Shown piece after piece: positions 38,139 to 48,564 of a stretch of 64,000 nt of DNA. Below the pieces are notes generated by a model. That model saw nothing but the letters and a program-made list of their open reading frames with translations. It did no database searches and was not told the DNA's origin. Within the stretch, counting starts at the first letter, position 1. Every line of letters starts with the position of its first letter. Source of the stretch: Paramoeba atlantica (lineage: Eukaryota > Discosea); contig CDRNVI010000048.1 of NCBI GenBank assembly GCA_977017575.1, positions 186,001-250,000 of the forward strand, given 5' to 3'. The translations under genes and the position numbers were made by a program.

Positions 38139-41100
38139 GAAGCCAATAAAGATCTAGTCGAAGGGGTGAGTACATTCGAGGAGAGTCTTTATACCACGCC
38201 ACTTCCACCTGATCCCTCATCTGAATTATTGGAGCGCGCTGACAAGATTGCCTGCGACATTAAGAACTCCACAGAAGGCGAAACGCCAGACACAGGACAC
38301 CAGAATGCTACCACCGAAGAAGAACTGTTCTCCAGTGTCCGCCCGACGGAAAGCCCCGAGTTCCAATTCGAAGGAGCCAATTCCTCTTCACTCAGCCAAT
38401 TAAAGTCCTCTAGCAAGGCTGTGAAGGAGAAGTACGAGCGCCATAACCGCAGGGTAGGCTGTGCCGAATATGACTATGCTGATAACAGGCTAGTTTTTCC
38501 TGATCTCACGCCTCCTGATCTTCGCTTCTCAGTAAAGGGTAGCAGTAAAGGCCGTAAAAAGAAGAAACGCCCGAAGGGCATCAATCTTTCTCAGCTGGGT
38601 GCAGTGTCCGGGGCCGACAGCGAGGAACGCGACAATATAGAGTCCAGCGCGAATTCACCCGGGCCACGCACTCATGCCACCGGAGTCATGGACAGCCCGT
38701 CTATCAAATTGTCCCAAAAGGAACAGAACACTAACACCCCCACGGGTAAGCGTAAACGTCACGTGCAGGTGTCGAAACCAGGGCCACGCGATTCCTCAGA
38801 TACCGAAAGGCTCAATCAACCCCCCAATACCACTCCAGAAAAGCCACCTACAGTCAATGGAAACACGCGGAAATGTCCTTCTCAGGGATGTGCATGGCAA
38901 ACTGTGCCTCACGGGGGCCAATGGCAATCCTTTTATAACCACGTATCCCACAGACACGGGGACGAGGTGCCTGATACCTGGTGGAACGAGGAGGGACGTT
39001 TCCGATGCAGGGATTGCAACAGGCACTACAACCTAAGCAAACAGGTCACCCATGCCGAAAACTGCGCTTTCCGCTGCTCTTCTCCCCCACCTATCTCCGA
39101 ACCTACACAGACAGGGGGCGACCCGAGGGACAACCCTGCATTTTTTGCAGCACAAGCCGTCGCCGAACCCCTTCCCTCCCTGGCGTCAATCTGTTCGACA
39201 CCTCTCAACACATGCAAAGACATTCCCAACAGCTGTCGCCAGGGGTGGGCGAAAGTCTTCTGTGAGTGTCTCTCTTCCGCTGTACGAGACAATACAGTTG
39301 AGGCCTGGACTCTTCTCGCCATGCTACCGAAATGCGTACTACCGGCACCTCATCGTGGGGGGAGCAGGGCAAAACTATCGTACGCCTCGCACGTTCGGAA
39401 GTGTCTCGCCCGATGGTCACGGAAAGAATTTCTCCCCCTTTGGAACGAAACAATTGCGAGCCTACAACACAAAAAACGCGTCGCACAAGCACAGAGTCCG
39501 GAGGACGAGATAACCAAATCTGCTATGCGAGCTGAAAGACTCGTTCGCGACTCGGAACTATCTCGAGCCATGGCTGCCCTAACCTCTGAACCAGTAGCCC
39601 CGGATGACGATGATACTTACACTAAACTCCAAGCTAAGCATCCATCCCGACTCGCTACGTCGGTGAAACCCCTCAGTTCATCGACGGAAATGGGACCAAA
39701 ACCACTTCGAGCCACAGAGGAAGACGTAACGCAGGCTCTTGCAACTTTTCACCGGGGGTCATCGGGTGGCGCTTTTGGGCTACGCCCTGAACACGTACAA
39801 GTGGCACTAGAGTACCACCATGACGGCCGTACGGATCCAGTGGGTACACTGACCGACTTTACGAACCACATGCTCGCGGGGCAAGTGCCGCTCGAAGTTC
39901 AGTGCTATTTCGCTGGAGGCCGCTTATGCGCGTTAAAGAAAGGGGAGCGCGACGTGCGGCCAATAGCGGCCGGAGAGACGCTCCGTCGCCTGGTGAGCAA
40001 AGTCGCCTGTCTCTCCGCCAAAACAACAGCTCGTAAGCTATTCAAAGGACACCAATACGGTGTGGCCACTCCGGCAGGGTCTGAACGCGTCATCCATCGA
40101 TGCAGACAGACATTCGATTCTCACGTTGACGACAATGACTTCATTCTATGCAAAATTGACCTGAAAAACGCATTTAACCATGTCTCACGGGACTGGATCA
40201 TTGCCCTTACTCGCGAACACTTTCCCGCTCTCAGTCACTACGTAGATTGGTGTTACTCTTCGGACAGCCTACTTACTTTCGGAACACGCACCATTCCGTC
40301 TTCTGAAGGAGTGCAACAAGGCGACCCCTTAGGTCCTCTCCTTTTTTCCCTGGTCCTGAGAGAAGTAGCGGCGGAAATTCACGCGGTAGCCCCAATGCTC
40401 GATTTGAATCTGTGGTATCTGGACGACGGGGTGCTGGCTGGATCATCTGCTGATGTGCGGCACGCATTCGACGTGCTGGAAATCAAAGGACCACAACGGG
40501 GACTCCATATCAACGCCGCTAAATGTGAACTCGCCTTACACCCCTCATCATCCCCTCGCGCCTCCGTTTTCCCTGACATCCCTGGCCCGAATAAAAATTT
40601 AGAGGGTAATTTCAACATTTTAGGTAGCCCAGTCGGATCCACTGAATACTGTCATAAATTCCATTTGGACAATGCCTTCGAACTAGCCCAAGATTCCCTA
40701 ACCGCTATAACTTTGCTCGAGGATCCCCAGATCGCTCTCTCCCTCATCCGGCATTGTACAGGCTTCTGCAAGATGGTCTACTCTCTCCGTACCACCCCGA
40801 CATCTGCACTGCAAGATATTTGTCGACGCCTGGACGACACTGTTCAGTCCACTGTCGAAAACTTTTTCCACCCACTTGGCGATGACGCCCGGCGACAGAC
40901 ACAACGAGACAAGCGCTTCGGAGGGCTAGGGCTCCGTTCAGCAGAGGAACATTCCTCTTCTGCTTACGTGGCCTCCGTGGCATTCGCATCAAGGAAGGAT
41001 GGCTGGGCCCCCACCGAAGCAAAAGGTTTCGAAGAAGCAGTGAGCGATGTCAACAATCGCGCTGGACTAAATCTGGTAGACGGCGAAAATGGCACAATAC

Positions 41101-42041
41101 CCAAGAGCATGGTTGTGTCAGATCGTTCCCTCTTTAGTACTATCGAAGCGAGCGAATCTAGAAATGAAGCGGTAGTTCCCAGACAACGGGATCTCAGTCA
41201 CTCGATCTCTTCCCAGGAATACAACAACGCGCTTAATACCGCTGACCCGCGGACGAGGGCCCGATGGATCTCTGAAACGGGGGAAGGAGCGTCGGAGTGG
41301 GCATTTGTTTTGCCTTCCAAGAAGAACGGTCACGCATATACCCCGACAGAGTTCCGGATGCTGGTACGCTGGTGGCTTGGGGAGAACATATACCCCGGCA
41401 CCCGACCTTGCCCCATGGACAAATGCACGCAGCCGCTTGGTCCAGAGGGGGATCACGCGATGTCGTGCAAAAGCGGGCATGGTATCATTTCCCGACACAA
41501 TGCTCTGGCAACACAGTTTGCGGCGGAGTGTTCCAAGGCCGGGCTCGCCCCCAAACGAGAGGTCAGCCTGGGAAACAAGGGTCCGGGGGGCACCCTCACT
41601 AGGCCTGCAGATGTCTTTATAGACAGCCACCTCGGTCGGTCCCTTGTACTCGACTTCGCTGTCACCCATGTCCAGCAACAAAAGTATACGGACACAGTCC
41701 GTGACGCTAACTGGGTGACGGCGGGGTCGTTCGCGGAACAATATGCCACCGTGAACAAGAGCATGCAACGCGCAGAGGCGACTGCAGCACACTTTAAGTT
41801 CGGAGCCATGGTCGTAGAATCCTACGGCTCGTGGTGTCCCAGCGCAATGTCTGTTCTCCGAGAGGTCGCAGTAGCTAGGGCGGCTAAATCGGGCAGTGAC
41901 ATATCGAAGGGGGCGGCCTTACATCAGATTCTCACAGCTCTGAATGTAACACTGATGAGGTCGCAGGCCCGAATGCTAGTCTTGCGATTACCCGCAACGG
42001 GCCCCGACCTGGCTCTCCTGGGGTACGGGAAGGAAGAGTAG
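38139..42041 (+). CDS. RLE-B LINE, nearly full length, open
   Basis: The frame is open from the poly(A) boundary at 38139; the listed start at 38166 is a GTG, not a true start. Comparison with 54252-54407 shows about 29 N-terminal codons are missing. About 1300 residues. Fingers CPSQGC...H...H (about residue 235) and CRDC...H...C (277); LPKCVLPAPHRGG; RT GGAFGLRPEH, palm A IDLKNAFNHVSR (664), QQGDPLGPLLFS, LWYLDDG (750), FNILGSPVGS; endonuclease CPMDKC...GDHAMSC (1082), RPADVFI (1146), LDFAVTHVQQ (1161). This is the R2-type single-ORF layout. Function: site binding, nicking and target-primed reverse transcription. Lack of its own ATG means this copy is 5'-truncated though its protein domains are complete. 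Confidence 0.92.
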   Translation, partial: EANKDLVEGVSTFEESLYTTPLPPDPSSELLERADKIACDIKNSTEGETPDTGHQNATTEEELFSSVRPTESPEFQFEGANSSSLSQLKSSSKAVKEKYERHNRRVGCAEYDYADNRLVFPDLTPPDLRFSVKGSSKGRKKKKRPKGINLSQLGAVSGADSEERDNIESSANSPGPRTHATGVMDSPSIKLSQKEQNTNTPTGKRKRHVQVSKPGPRDSSDTERLNQPPNTTPEKPPTVNGNTRKCPSQGCAWQTVPHGGQWQSFYNHVSHRHGDEVPDTWWNEEGRFRCRDCNRHYNLSKQVTHAENCAFRCSSPPPISEPTQTGGDPRDNPAFFAAQAVAEPLPSLASICSTPLNTCKDIPNSCRQGWAKVFCECLSSAVRDNTVEAWTLLAMLPKCVLPAPHRGGSRAKLSYASHVRKCLARWSRKEFLPLWNETIASLQHKKRVAQAQSPEDEITKSAMRAERLVRDSELSRAMAALTSEPVAPDDDDTYTKLQAKHPSRLATSVKPLSSSTEMGPKPLRATEEDVTQALATFHRGSSGGAFGLRPEHVQVALEYHHDGRTDPVGTLTDFTNHMLAGQVPLEVQCYFAGGRLCALKKGERDVRPIAAGETLRRLVSKVACLSAKTTARKLFKGHQYGVATPAGSERVIHRCRQTFDSHVDDNDFILCKIDLKNAFNHVSRDWIIALTREHFPALSHYVDWCYSSDSLLTFGTRTIPSSEGVQQGDPLGPLLFSLVLREVAAEIHAVAPMLDLNLWYLDDGVLAGSSADVRHAFDVLEIKGPQRGLHINAAKCELALHPSSSPRASVFPDIPGPNKNLEGNFNILGSPVGSTEYCHKFHLDNAFELAQDSLTAITLLEDPQIALSLIRHCTGFCKMVYSLRTTPTSALQDICRRLDDTVQSTVENFFHPLGDDARRQTQRDKRFGGLGLRSAEEHSSSAYVASVAFASRKDGWAPTEAKGFEEAVSDVNNRAGLNLVDGENGTIPKSMVVSDRSLFSTIEASESRNEAVVPRQRDLSHSISSQEYNNALNTADPRTRARWISETGEGASEWAFVLPSKKNGHAYTPTEFRMLVRWWLGENIYPGTRPCPMDKCTQPLGPEGDHAMSCKSGHGIISRHNALATQFAAECSKAGLAPKREVSLGNKGPGGTLTRPADVFIDSHLGRSLVLDFAVTHVQQQKYTDTVRDANWVTAGSFAEQYATVNKSMQRAEATAAHFKFGAMVVESYGSWCPSAMSVLREVAVARAAKSGSDISKGAALHQILTALNVTLMRSQARMLVLRLPATGPDLALLGYGKEE

Positions 42042-42342
42042 CAAGCGGCCAAGAGGTGGAAAACCTCGTGGGCAAGGGTGGGGCGGTAAGTGTCGTGGTT
42101 GCTTTGCTTGGTTCCTGGTTCTGCAGGGGGGTTGTGGCCAGCGTCGGACGGTCCTGCGGGCAATAAGGTCCGGGGTAGTGAGAGAGGTGGCAGGTTGAGG
42201 TTTGCTCGTTTCGGGTTTGCTTCGTTTGGGTTTGCTCGGTTTGGTTGGGCTTTACATACATTTGAGCTTTACATACACAACCACTCACGTGTTCTCATCA
42301 GATCGAATCTCGAAGTTGATACCACACAGCTTGATAATAATT
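42042..42342 (+). other. RLE-B 3' UTR and RLE-A 5' UTR
   Basis: 42042 to about 42200 matches the RLE-B 3' UTR. A degenerate 15-16-bp tandem (TTTGCTCGTTTCGGG-like, three units) lies at 42199-42245. GCTTTACATACA occurs twice (42249-42260 and 42266-42277) at the probable junction with RLE-A. No poly(A) separates the two elements. The frame opening at 42090 through this stretch is not coding. Confidence 0.6.
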
Positions 42343-45300
42343 CCATGGCTAAGAAATTCCCTCGTCGAAGAGCTTCCGCCACACCTCCGAGTTCTAAGGG
42401 TCAGCTTCGGGGCGCTACGAAACCTCAGAAGGCCCGAGAGAAAGCCAATACAAGAAAAGCGGAAACCGCGGACTACAAGACCACGCGGGGCCCCCACGTT
42501 CTCGAACCTACGGAAAACGTATCACGAGTGACCACTCCTCAGGCCCCGACCCTGGCAAGTGACCAGGTTCCTGCGACCCCGCCCATTTCTGAGGAAGATC
42601 CGCCGCAACGAGAGTGCCCTGCAGATGGGTGTACCTGGAAGACGCAAGCCCACGGAGGGCAGTGGCAGTACTATTACCACCACGTGGCCTACAGGCATGG
42701 GGAAGCAATTTCCAGTGTTTGGTGGGAGAAAGAGGGCCGCTTTCTGTGCGCCGCATGCGGTCGACATTACGCTCTCAACAAAAAGACGGCGCACGTGAAC
42801 CAATGCAAAGGGCACGCCGTGCAATCACCTCCACCCTCGCAACCCTCGGAAAGCCTAGGAGAAGCCATCTACGATGTTCAGGGCACGGCCGAGCTACCCT
42901 CTCTGGAGCGAATATGCACGACACCGATAAACACCTGCAAAGACGTCCCACACCGATGCCGACGCATGTGGGCCCAGATATTGACTTACGCCCTATCCAC
43001 AGCGGTGCGCGAAAATTCAGTGAGGGCGTGGACGCTCCTTGCCTTACTTCCAAAGTGCGTCCTTCCAGCCCCGTTCCGAGGAGGCCGCAAAGCCCATATC
43101 ACTTACTCGTCGTACATTCTCAAAAGAATGGAGCTTTGGATGGAAGGACAATACTCGACCCTTTGGTCTCAAGCTGTGTCCGATCACGAGAGAAAACGCC
43201 CGAAGAACACGAGCAACGAGAACGACGTGGAAAAGGCTATAGTACGAGCAGAACTTCTGGTCCGTGACGGGGAATTTTCCAGAGGAATGGCAGCCCTGAC
43301 GGCAGCTCCCCTCGCGCCGCACAACGAAGAAACATTGCGAAAGTTGCAAAGGAAACATCCTAGCTCCCACGGGAATCCTATCTCCTGCCCTTTGCCACCA
43401 TTGAAAGAAGACTTTTTACAGCTGGACGAATCGGAAGTAAAAAAGGCCGTGAATAGTTTTCACCGCGGCTCCTCCGCCGGAACCATGGGTCTTCGACCCG
43501 AACACCTACAAGCAGCACTGCAAGAGCATGTTGACCAGTACATGGATCCACTCCTGGCGCTCACGTCCTTTGTGAACCACCTTTTAGCAGGCAGAGGCCC
43601 GGATGAAGTACACCCCTTCTTTGCAGGTGCACGACTCTGCGCGCTCGAAAAGGACGAAGAAGACGTGAGGCCTATTGCTGCGGGGGAAACGCTACGACGT
43701 TTGGTCAGCAAGGCAGCGTGTCTTTCTTTAAAGGAAAAGGCAAGTTCCTTCTTCGGCCGCAAACAGTACGGCGTCGCGGCGCCCGCCGGAGCAGAGCGAG
43801 TCATTCACAATTGTCGTAGGTTGATGCTCAACAACATGGAAAACGAAAATATAACCTTCTGTAAAGTGGATCTCCGCAACGCCTTTAACAATGTCAGTAG
43901 GCCGGTGTTTATCTTCCTCACGCGAAAGCATTTCCCCGAGTTGTCCCCATGGGTTGAGTGGTGTTACGCCAACCACAGCTGTCTAACATTTGGTGACAAT
44001 TTAATTCCTTCGGCCGAGGGCGTGCAGCAAGGTGATCCCCTAGGTCCCCTCCTGTTCTCTTTGGTTTTGTCGGGGGCAACGGAGGAAATCGCATCGCGTA
44101 CAAAGCTCCAAACACAGTTATGGTATCTCGATGACGGTGTGATCATTGGCGAACCACAGGAAGTCCGGAAGGCACTAGACGTTCTCGCGGAAGTGGGAAC
44201 TCAGTGGGGACTCTTTCTGAACCTCTCAAAATGTGAAATCATCACCCCCCCTGCGTCTGCCCACACCTCTGCTTTTTTCCCCGACATTCCTAGCGACAAA
44301 ATAAGGTATGACGGAAACTTTGATATCCTTGGGAGTCCGGTGGGCTCTCCAGAACACTGCGAATTTCCTAAGGACACACGCGATCGAGCCAGCCCGCGAT
44401 ACGTTGGAAGCCATTTCCCTGATAGAAGACCCGCAAGTGGCCCTCGCCCTTATAAGGCAGTGCGCCGGATTCTGCCAAATGGTATACGCACTGCGTACCA
44501 CCCCTCCCCAAGGCCTCGGAGAACTCTGTCGTCAGCTGGATTTTCACCTCATGCGCGCTGTGGAACACGCACTTTTTCCTCTTGATCTTCCCGCCCTTGA
44601 CCAACTACAACGGCCCAAACGTTACGGGGGATTCGGCCTTCGCTCATCGTTGCTTCACCACTCGGCCGCATACGTTTCTTCTGTGGCTTTTGCCTCCGAC
44701 AAGGATAAGTGGGATGCAGCCGAAGCTGAAGGGTTTCTTGATTCGGCACGCGAAATAAATCAAAAAGTTGGGACTGTCCTGGTCGATCTGTATACTGGAC
44801 GTATCCTCAAGCCAAGCTCACCAGACTACCACAACGAGGCACGGGACGCCCAGTCACGCCCGGCGAAAAGAAAACTTTCCCATTCCCTCCGCCACCCCCT
44901 TTTACCCGACACCACAGAACCAGAAACCATCGTACCACGACAAAAACACCTGAGCCACGCAATCGCTGAACAGGAGTTCTATGCTGCTTACGCAAGGGCA
45001 GACGCCCGAACAAGGGCACGCTGGGTTTCTCAGTCAGGTAAAGGGGCCGGAAACTGGGTTTTTGTGACACCCTCAAAGCAAAGAGGGTTGGCTTTCACCC
45101 CCACGGAGTTCCGGATGCTATCACGTTGGTGGTTGGGGGTGGATGTTTTCCCAGAGGATAGGCCTTGTCCCGCCGAAGGCTGTGCCCTCCCTCTCCTCAA
45201 GAACGGTGAACACGCCTTGCTCTGTAAAAATGGGCATGGCATCATCGCCCGCCACAACTCCCTGGCACAACAATTCACATCTTTCTGTTCCAAGGCCCAA

Positions 45301-45801
45301 TTGGGACCACGGCGCGAGATGAGTCTCGGAAACCGAGGCCCCGGAGGAGCTCTCACGAGGCCTGCGGATGTCTTCCTGCCCACTGCATCCTTGGCAAAAG
45401 GGACTCTGGCGCAAGGCATGGTATTGGACTTTGCGGTCACCCACGCCCAGCAATTAAAGTATTTGGACTCAGTCCGTAATGCTAGCTGGGTGACCCCAGG
45501 GTCTTTTGCCGCGCACTATGCCGAGACCAAGGCGCGACAGCGACAAGAAGCAGACGAAGCCGGGCATCTCTTCACAGCAATGGTTGTAGAGTCCTTTGGG
45601 TCCTGGAGTGAAAGTGCCCTAGCGTTACTCCGGGATATCGGAACGCAACGGGCGAATGCGTCCAAGGGGTTTCTGTCACGGAGCCAAGCGCGAAATGAAC
45701 TCTTGACGGAGCTGAATGTTACGCTCATGCGTTCGCAGGCCCGGATGATGGTGTCACGCATCCCCGTGGCGGATCCAGCGGGGTCTTTGGTAGGGGCATA
45801 A
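42343..45801 (+). pseudogene. RLE-A LINE copy 2, full length, one frameshift
   Basis: Start ATG 42343 (MAKKFPRRRAS). A basic start is followed by fingers CPADGC...H...H (about residue 90) and CAAC...H...C, LPKCVLPAPFRGG, RT SAGTMGLRPEH, VDLRNAFNNVSR, QQGDPLGPLLFS and LWYLDDG (about 44120-44135), and FDILGSPVGS. The frame then shifts near 44356-44361: by comparison with RLE-A copy 1 the context EHC-ANFL has lost two bases. The second frame (to 45801) carries the endonuclease: CPAEGC...GEHALLC, GHGIIARHN, RREMSLGNRGPGG, RPADVFLPT and LDFAVTHAQQ. Apart from this shift the copy is complete. A programmed frameshift is unlikely because the other copy reads through here. Confidence 0.9.
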
Positions 45802-46375
45802 GCCCCTACCCACTGTGTCTTACCCACCTATTCTCAAGCCTTGCTCTCATGAGTGAGGTTCTCTAATGTGAGCCCGGATGCTGGTCGGGTCGACAGAGTC
45901 TATACTCACGCCTAGCCCGCGAGGGCTAGGTACCCCAAGTGAGGTAGTACACGGGCAGTGAATCTCCTCCCCGTCGGCCAGCATCCTGTTTCGTGACCGT
46001 GTCGCTGTCGACACAGGCCCGCGCCTGCGCCCTCCCATATAGCAAGGGAAGGGTTCACAAGTCAGGCCGTGGAGAGGTCGAAAGACCCGGTCCGGAACGC
46101 GCGAATGGATTGGGCATGGATTGCTTGTTTTAATTTTTACTGTTTTTCTTGTTTGTAGTATATACTTAGGGGAGACTAAATTGCTAGTTTTGGGCTGAGA
46201 AAAAAGGTACATCTGTGGACAGAAAAAGAATTGCTAATTTGATTGTTTGTTTTCAACTCGTATACCCCCCCCAATGGACCTACTTGGTTCGTCTACTGGG
46301 TCAAAATATAGAGGCAAAAAAAAAAAAAAATAAAAAATAAACAAGATCTAGGTTCAAAAAAAAAAAAAAAAAAAA
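45802..46375 (+). other. RLE-A 3' UTR with structured module and poly(A)
   Basis: Same order as 15447-15889: short spacer, module at about 45880-46120 (hairpin CCTAGCCC/GGGCTAGG around GCGA near 45912-45931; GTGTCG/CGACAC near 45999-46014), A/T-rich tip with TTTTGGGCTGAG, then the CCAATGGACC motif (46272). Two poly(A) runs follow (46316-46330 and 46355-46376), so either the tail was extended or a second 3' tip is nested. Confidence 0.8.
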
Positions 46376-46784
46376 ATCAACAAGTTCCTGGCAGATGGTC
46401 CCGTGCTTCGCCTCCTCTCGCCCTTGCGTCAGTCGCCCCGTGTCTCTCTCCGCGCTCTTCTCCCTCGGCGTGACGACGTCTTTGTGTTTCGTGGCCTCCA
46501 CGTCTCCCACCCTCGTACGGCAACCAAAAGTATTTATTACTGCTAACGGGGTGGGAGCGGAGGTGCAGGACCATACGGGCCTGGGTGCATGCGGATCGGT
46601 GAGTGGGGTAGGGAGTGAGGGAAGGGGAAGTACGAGAGGGCTAAGAGGAGTAGGTGTGGAAAGTATGGGTAGTAAGGGAAAGTGAAGGGCCGTAAGTGTG
46701 GAAATTGTGGAAAAGTTGGACTCCATACATAAAAAGTTAGACTCAATACTATTCCCCCCAATTATTTGCAAAAAAAAAAAAAAA
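46376..46784 (+). mobile_element. Poly(A) retroposon, copy 2, with target duplication
   Basis: Insertion ending in poly(A) (46771-46785), flanked by ATCAACAAG (46376-46384 and 46785-46793). The body from about 46480 matches copy 1 at 15132-15440. No A/B boxes and no convincing frame. It could be a retroposed non-coding transcript, a SINE or the 3' UTR of an unseen LINE. Confidence 0.75.
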
Positions 46785-46785
46785 T

Positions 46786-46800
46786 CAACAAGGTACAGAA
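46786..46800 (-). other. Spliced-leader 3' remnant
   Basis: On the minus strand TCTGTACCTTGTTGA, the 3' end of the spliced leader seen at 62157-62195, cut by a SINE-1 piece at 46801. It probably marks the former 5' end of a trans-spliced element copy. Confidence 0.6.
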
Positions 46801-46878
46801 CGTATTCGGACTGCCCGTTTGGGGAGTTGAGGGGCCATAACTTTTCGGAGTCAAAAGGCCCAATACATCATCATCATC
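46799..46878 (+). mobile_element. SINE-1 tail piece
   Basis: The last roughly 80 bp of SINE-1 or of the RTE 3' UTR (from ACGTATTCGG to (CAT)n). Its junction with VIPER-2 at 46879 is identical to that at 31022, so the two loci share one ancestral junction. Confidence 0.85.
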
Positions 46879-48564
46879 ATGCCTATCTCGGTCATAACGT
46901 AACGGACGTCGTTCATGAAACCGCCCGTCCTGTGGGAGGCAGCGGAGGACTTCAAAACGCGTTTTTGTGCGGAACGGCTTTGATTCCTCTGACTTTTTGC
47001 TTCGGTTAAACTTACTGTCGCCACTTGTTTGTGCGCGATATTGTTCTCTTCGAGACCAATGCTTATTTTTACAATTTGATTCATTTTTTCCTTGACAATT
47101 CTGTTTATACTTGCTATCTTTCGATTTTTTTCTGAAACTATCTTTTTTATAAATAACTGGCGTTTTGTCCGGGGGCGGACCTGCATTTGTCACTTCTTTG
47201 CGCCAGACCCCCGACCGGCGAAATCCCGGCGCTGTTGAGTTGCCCCGGGAGTGTACGGGCGATTCGAGGCGGCGAAACTCCGATTCCCTCGATACCGGGA
47301 GTAACTCACCACTCCTCGTCCACGATTGTAATTGATGCTTGTGGTTAAGATCTGACCGAGAACGTCTGTCGGATCCTTCTGAGCTACGTAATGTGATTCA
47401 ACATACTTGGGATCTGCTCCTTGTGCGATGGCATGCTTAATCCGTATTCGATCCAATAGCATTTGGCCCATTCGGGCATCATTGGAGCCAGCCACTTCCA
47501 GACCACCTTTTTCTTGAGTTGTAACTACCCACTGGTGGAATAATTCCCAGATACATTGCAGCTCTTCTGACAATACGAGCGGAAGCTTTAGTCCAAGGCG
47601 AATGCGATTCTCCAGTATATCATACTCTTTGCCCGGCTTCAGAAGTGCGCCCCACGTTATGACATCGTGCAAAGCAAAACCATCGCCTTTCTCCAGTGCA
47701 ACTGCCGGTCCTTCCCCCTTTCCGGATACCGTGTGGACGTCGATTGGAATCTTGTCTACGATTTCTATACTTCGATACGCAACGCCACGCATCGGGATAT
47801 CCACTGTAGCATGTGGAAAGGTTACAGTGAGAGCTCCGGACTGCATCGAGTCGTTTTCATGGACCACCCCACGCCAAGTGTAAGATGCATCGGAATCATC
47901 GGTTTCCCAGCGCCAAACCACCACAATCTCCACGACATATTGCTCGATCAGACTCTTGATTTCATCGATTTTTGTTGTTAACTGTTGTTCGGTCATGTTC
48001 GTTAAATGTTCCTGTCGGGGCTGTGTAGGATCCTGAGCTGGTTGATCTCGTGCCGCGTGGGACTCAGCTTGAAAACGGTTTATATTTGTTGGATTCGTAC
48101 GGTCGGGTGCGCGCGCCGCGTTCCCCACAACAGGAGAGCGCAAGCCCTCAATTAGTGCCTCCATCCTCTCGCGTGCCTCAACTTCACGACGCTCCCATCG
48201 CTTTTGTTGTTCTTCTTGGCTTTTGAGTACTCCTTCTAGCTGCTTCGAAAGTCCCCCGAACACGTCAACCATTAAATTGGCTGCCTGTACACGGGCCTCG
48301 CCCTCTACTGCAGGAAAGTTCTCCCGGGCTTGCATAAACGGGTTCGACAAGCGCGGCAACGATTGAGACCTCTGGCGGGTCGACTTTCGCGTAGCAGGAT
48401 AAATAGGCAATGGCTCCGGTGTCCGCTCTCCGGCGTCATTGTGCGAAGCAGTTGTTGCCTCGCGAGCCGCGGCTTGGGCACGTGTGAGGGGCATAAACTT
48501 TTTATCTGGATATGAACAGTACAAAATGGATACTAGACAATTTATAGAAAATACGTATGTATCC
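46879..48564 (-). mobile_element. VIPER-2 partial copy 3 (fossil)
   Basis: Near-identical to 31022-32707 and 25335-27020: gag-like part, start of the recombinase frame, 5' terminal repeat. Broken by loss of the downstream parts. Shared single-base differences group copies 2 and 3 against copy 1. Confidence 0.9.

Noticed and set aside
42090-42342. N-terminal extension of RLE-A with GFARFGFASFGFARFGW
   Set aside because: It starts at GTG, runs through the preceding element's 3' UTR and a degenerate tandem; the other RLE-A copy has no such sequence.
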